Shown here in pieces: positions 9,001 to 12,623 of a stretch of DNA of 12,623 bases. Every line of letters starts with the position of its first letter. The first letter of the stretch is position 1. Under the pieces are notes generated by a model that was not told the origin of the DNA, made no database searches, and worked only from the letters and a program-made list of their open reading frames with translations. The DNA is from Ophioceras dolichostomum (taxonomy: Eukaryota; Ascomycota; Sordariomycetes; Magnaporthales; Ophioceraceae): contig PYST01000609.1 of the NCBI GenBank assembly GCA_003049485.1, forward strand, positions 1 through 12,623, written 5' to 3'. Position numbers and translations under genes: made by a program.

Positions 9001-10237
9001 CACATCACTTTGTGATATGGTCGGTCGCACAACCCACCACTACTCCCTCGTTTGCCAGCCCTTTGTGTGAAGATCACGCCGTTGTCGTCGTTGCATCGTT
9101 ATCGTTGGCGTCCGTCCTCCTCCTCCGCCCCCTCTTCCCCGACATTCTTGTCCCTCTTGACAGGTCAGATTTCTCGGAACCGGACGAGAGCAAGCTGAGA
9201 AGCTGCCGAGAAGCTGAGGAGAGCTGAGGACGAACCAGGACGGACAAGAACAAAACACGACACCAAGACGGGTTGAATTGCGACGTGATACCACCCGTGA
9301 TGCCACCCTCCCGCCCGCGCGCAACTCAATACACTCCCAACCCACTCCCCCTTCGCCGACGTCCACGCGACCCCGCGAGCGAGCGAGCTGCAACTACCCG
9401 TGGAACACGCGCACCCAAGCCGTGACCATAGTACCGCCCGTTCATCCCGCGCTCCCCAGCCCGCCCGCCTGACCGACCGCCGCCGCGCCACTTGTTCGCC
9501 ATTCCGCGCCGGGCATGCAGCAGCTACCCCGACGAGCTGCTTCCGACGAAACACCACAGATAGGAAAGACGAATACTCCTGCTCATGCTTCAGGCCCATG
9601 TTGCTCGATGTATGTTGTTACGGTTCTACTGCCTATACCTACTTTCTTCCTCCACTCTCTCCCTCGCCTTCTCGCCCTTCAACTCGAGCGCCCTCGCCCC
9701 TGTGCTAGGTAATTACAACATGGCTTCTTCCGTCGAGTAGCTGGTGGTGCAAACTTCTTGTCTTCCCCGCCTGCCTGCAGCATCGATATTAAAAAAGATT
9801 TGAGAGGAAGACAGGTAGCACCTACCGAGCAAGCGAGCGAATACCTACTACCGACCTAGCAGGTTCCTCGATACCGCGCCGCAAAACGACCTACCCAGCT
9901 TGCCAGCCGGGCCAGCCGGTGGTGCCTCGAACCCACTCACAACCGCCCATCTCCTCCGGAGGAGTGGCCAACGAACCTAACACCCCCCACCGCCGTACCC
10001 CGACAGTAAATCAAGGACGCCGGGCCCATTTTACAGACCCAACAGCAGAAACGAGAGAAACCATTACGTGATTTGTCCCTTCCTCGCCCGCCGCTCGCGG
10101 GGACCCCAACTTTTTCTACTGACCAGCACCGCCGTGTCACCCAGTTGCTGCGGGTCCGGGATGGGGGGGAGCACCGGGACACCAGGTTGGCCTGCCTGGC
10201 TGGCAGCGGCATGTGTCATACATAGCCTTGAACAAAC
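9001..10237. other. Promoter-like or leader-like region, no supported gene
   Basis: Alternating pyrimidine-rich and CG-rich blocks, with GAGCGAGC and GAAGCTGAG short repeats near 9190-9230 and 9374-9388. A GTATGT donor at 9610 can be paired with a TAG acceptor at 9706-9708, and a CTAAC at 9976-9980 precedes a CAG at 10004-10006. These could be introns of a transcribed leader, but branch sites or donors are weak and no coding exon joins convincingly. Confidence 0.4.
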
Positions 10238-10713
10238 ATGGGCGGACAAGACAATTCAGGTGGGTGGACGAGCAGAGCGACGCACACTACCGCTGGCGAG
10301 GTCTGGGGAAACAACCCGTCTTCCGTCACCAACCAACAACCGACCGACCGGCCCCAAGAAAGGAAGAAGGGGCGCACACAAAAGCAGAGAGATAAGCAAG
10401 CCAGCAAACGAGGAGGCGACGCACAAGAAAGGATGGTGAGTCCTTCTTCTCAAGTAATGCACAATACACACAACAACAACATCATCACACTGCGCAGGAA
10501 AGACAAGGTGCAGTGGGGCGAGGGGCTTTTCGCGAGAAGATGGAGATGCAACCGAAGCCTCCGTCGCACGGCAGGCAGACGGGCAGCACACAATATACAC
10601 AAGCAAGAAAAAGATGTCTCGGTTCTTGTCCCCTTCTTGCTTACTCGGTCATCCGAAGCAGGTAGCCGCCCAAGCACCACTGAACGTATGTATTCCGGTA
10701 GTGCGTCCTTGCT
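10238..10713. other. Region with a weak two-exon small-ORF candidate
   Basis: An ATG at 10238 in AACAAACATGG context opens a hydrophilic frame. Using GTGAGT at 10436 and CAG at 10495-10497 as a 62-base intron gives 121 codons ending at 10665. No domain is recognised and the branch point is weak, so it is not called as a gene. Confidence 0.2.
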
Positions 10714-10752
10714 TTGCCTTGCCTTGCCTTGCCTTGCCTTGCCTTGCCTTGC
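10714..10752. repeat. TTGCC pentanucleotide minisatellite
   Basis: Seven full TTGCC units and a partial eighth. The period is not a multiple of three, so it reads as a rolling Cys-Leu-Ala-Leu-Pro pattern in all three forward frames, which argues against the overlapping open frames being genes. Confidence 0.95.
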
Positions 10753-11670
10753 GTACTACCTACCATTCAGAGGCCGGCCCAACGCTCCCCCCACGAAGCT
10801 CTCTGCAAGAGAAATGATGATAACGATCATGATGGGTCTCAACACCCTCGTCCAGACGCAGTGCGCTTCCATACGAAAACGAGTAATTGCATTCGTGCGC
10901 CCCCCACTCTCCTCTCTCCATCTCCCCATTTCCCTTGCCCGCCGCTTATGACGTGTCGCGTGAACTAAAGCCGAGCTCGCAACAGTGGCAGGACGGACAT
11001 TAGCCACTGAGACGTTTCCCCCATCCTTGTATGCATGTTTTTCGTGCTCCCCTCCCACCCAGTCGTCTCCGATTATCGTCATGGGGCCACAACAGAAGAG
11101 GAAAATGACCACTCATCGACCTTTGAGTCACGGGTACGGACATTAGTCTTCTACTGAGTTGGATGGGGGACTAAGGGGCAGGCAAGAACCTACTAGTACT
11201 ATGCCGCACCTACTATTGTCCCCTCACCCGATCACCCACCAACTCGTTTCTCACATCGACCGCAAGGGAGGTAGTCAAGAAATGAAAGGGGGGTGTGTCT
11301 ACATTGATATCTGACGAGGCAAGGCAGAAAACAACCATACTGAGCAAAGCACGCTAATGGCCTACTCTCGTGCAAGACTGATGAAACGCCTTCATGTAGC
11401 TCGCCGTCGCCATTTTGACTCCGACTCCGAACACCCTCGTGGTTTCAGGTGTAACGAAGACTAGGTAGGGAGATAGCAGGCCGGTAGGGCAGATAGCACC
11501 GCACGGCGAGCGTGTCTAGGCCTGTCAGGAAAGAATCTCGAAGAAGACAGGCGACGAGGAGTGACGGATATGGGGTTGGTCGGATGGAGTTATGATGATG
11601 ACGAGCGAATGACGGTTGGTGGCTGCACGACCACCACCACCCAACTGTCCAGTCCTCCCACCCGCTCCCC

Positions 11671-11691
11671 TCTCCCTCTCCCTCTCCCTCC
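11671..11691. repeat. TCTCCC hexanucleotide repeat
   Basis: Three and a half copies of TCTCCC in a C/T-rich stretch. Confidence 0.85.
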
Positions 11692-11954
11692 ACTCGCCCA
11701 CTCACTTCGTAGACGTGACACTAACGCACACGCTACTACTATTTCTACACATAGTACCACTAGCGCACGTACACATGCACATATCCGGCCTCCCGTCGAC
11801 GCCGAACTGCCACAGAAGCGTGACTTGGCAAGGCAAGGAAGCAAGCGAAGCATCACACGGCGCAAGAAGGAGAAAGAAAGAGGTGGTTCCTCTGTTACGA
11901 CAAACATCTGCTATTGCTGCTGCATCGACACCATCAGCTCCCCGTCTTTACCCG

Positions 11955-11973
11955 TCCGCTCCGCTCCGCTCCG
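11955..11973. repeat. TCCGC pentanucleotide repeat
   Basis: Almost four copies of TCCGC. No coding frame is supported here. Confidence 0.85.
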
Positions 11974-12299
11974 TTTCTCGAGGGAGAAAGAGGGGGGATT
12001 GGTGTGAGATAGAAGACAAGCAACGCAGTTTTCCGGAAACCCTATGAAGGTGTGTCACGGCAGACTTTGAAAGAGCCGAGTTAAGCGAGACAGGACACAA
12101 CTTGGTAGGTACACACACAAAATATACTACAAGCGCTCCATGACTACAGGCAGTAGGCACTGCCAACCACCATGACCGCATGCGAGTGTCTCAGATTGAA
12201 CTTTCATTTCCACTCTTAATGTGGCTATAGGCGCGGTTCGTTCCCCTGCCATCTCTCTTAATAGCTCGGTTGTCCGACCCCAGTGCCCAGATACTGGAT

Positions 12300-12323
12300 A
12301 GGTACCTAGGCAGGTAGGTACCT
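12300..12323. repeat. 9-bp inverted repeat with GGTACC cores
   Basis: AGGTACCTA at 12300-12308 pairs with TAGGTACCT at 12315-12323 across six bases. It belongs to the same family as the elements at 4948 and 6081. It lies about 80 bases past the probable stop of the minus-strand edge gene. Confidence 0.85.
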
Positions 12324-12404
12324 TAGTTTCGGGGGTGTTGGGTCGTGCCGGCTCGTGCAGTGCGGTGCGAAAGATTCGCATTTCGCCCGTTTTTACTTAC
12401 CTAC
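12324..12404 (-). other. 3' flank of the minus-strand edge gene
   Basis: Read on the minus strand, this follows the TAA at 12405. It begins with a second GTAAGT seven bases after the first and then shows no coding signal. It runs into the GGTACC inverted repeat at 12300-12323. No clear polyadenylation signal is visible. Confidence 0.25.
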
Positions 12405-12472
12405 TTACAAGTAGCCCTTCAGAACGGCGGCCTCGGCGTTCAATATGGATGACCCGGCGGCACCAATGACGG
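12405..12472 (-). CDS. Probable last coding exon of a neighbouring minus-strand gene (partial)
   Basis: On the minus strand this reads to AVIGAAGSSILNAEAAVLK plus GYL, then TAA at 12407-12405. The codons mostly end in C or G, as in real fungal genes. Just upstream (12508-12473) is a textbook-like intron end: a CTAAC branch sequence, a long pyrimidine tract and a CAAG acceptor, although branch-to-acceptor spacing is rather long at about 32 bases. The rest of the gene would lie at or beyond the window's right edge. I do not recognise the protein. The stop overlaps a GTAAGT sequence, so the exon could instead be internal and spliced at 12407; the continuation I tried gave unconvincing protein, so a terminal exon is favoured. 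A chance frame is still possible because only 22 full codons are visible. Confidence 0.4.
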
Positions 12473-12623
12473 CTTGAGGAGAGGAGAGTAAAAGAAAGGG
12501 CAAGTTAGCTGACCATGTGGTATTCTAATCATGGCGGCCGGTGAGGCGATCTGAGGAGCTAGGAACGTAGCTAAACGGGAGTGGCAGAGCGATACGCCAT
12601 GCAAGTCCAGAACTGCACTGCCG
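12473..12623 (-). other. Probable intron (3' portion) of the minus-strand edge gene
   Basis: On the minus strand this stretch has stops in the frame of the exon at 12472, and it ends with a CTAAC branch sequence (12508-12504), a pyrimidine tract and AAG. A weak donor, GTATCG, lies near 12596. If it is used, the 28 bases beyond it are open in the matching frame. Otherwise the intron starts outside the window. Confidence 0.3.

Larger units (their letters stand above)
10753..12299. other. Region without a supported gene (right part)
   Basis: Only short frames without coding character are seen on either strand. Simple repeats are at 11671 and 11955. Short TAGG and GGTAGG motifs recur near 11462 and 12103. 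No RNA gene is recognised. Confidence 0.5.

Noticed and set aside
9165..9599. Minus-strand frame of 144 codons
   Set aside because: Arg/Cys/Ser-rich without domain, in a CG-rich block. Considered a chance frame.
9515..9708. Short frame from ATG 9515 followed by GTATGT...TAG resembling an intron
   Set aside because: Splicing leads straight to a TAA, leaving about 32 codons, and no good branch point is visible.
10810..10835. ATGATGA-type motif as a C/D snoRNA box
   Set aside because: No matching D box (CTGA) or terminal stem at a suitable distance.

Overview
The window looks like nuclear DNA from a filamentous ascomycete, most likely a Sordariomycete. It is moderately GC-rich and full of microsatellites and pyrimidine tracts, and it carries many TAGG/CCTA runs and TAGGTACCTA-type palindromes. 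Its splice-like signals are fungal (GTACGT/GTGAGT/GTAAGT donors, CTAAC branch points). The one clear gene has a CACCATG start context and prefers AAC and CAG codons. No operon, Shine-Dalgarno site or prokaryotic gene is visible. The taxonomic placement is inference from style, not from a database match.

Layout. Positions 1-6918 have no gene I can support. They hold simple repeats: (CA)14 at 3201, (ACC)7 at 5126, (CT)25 at 5589 and an 8-bp minisatellite at 6275. There are two near-perfect 11-bp inverted repeats built on GGTACC, at 4948 and 6081. A 69-bp segment is exactly duplicated on both sides of the single N at 5747, which is almost certainly an unmerged assembly overlap. Positions 6919-7376 are an ATG-free, partly pyrimidine-rich leader. 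Positions 7377-8270 (+) encode the only confident protein: 297 residues with a Cys/His putative zinc module, a coiled coil, and an Asn- then Gln-rich prion-like tail. Positions 8271-12404 are again without a convincing gene and contain a TTGCC minisatellite at 10714. At the right edge, on the minus strand, 12472-12405 looks like the last coding exon of a neighbouring gene, preceded by intron-like sequence that runs to or near the window end.

Most long open frames outside 7377-8270 read as low-complexity or composition-driven chance frames. Two weak spliced small-ORF candidates (1013-1325 and 10238-10665) are reported as findings only. I see no CRISPR array, tRNA, rRNA, transposase, reverse transcriptase or defence system. 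The most interesting object is the zinc-module/coiled-coil/prion-like protein, whose tail is built from in-frame minisatellites. No functional partnership between genes can be read from this window.
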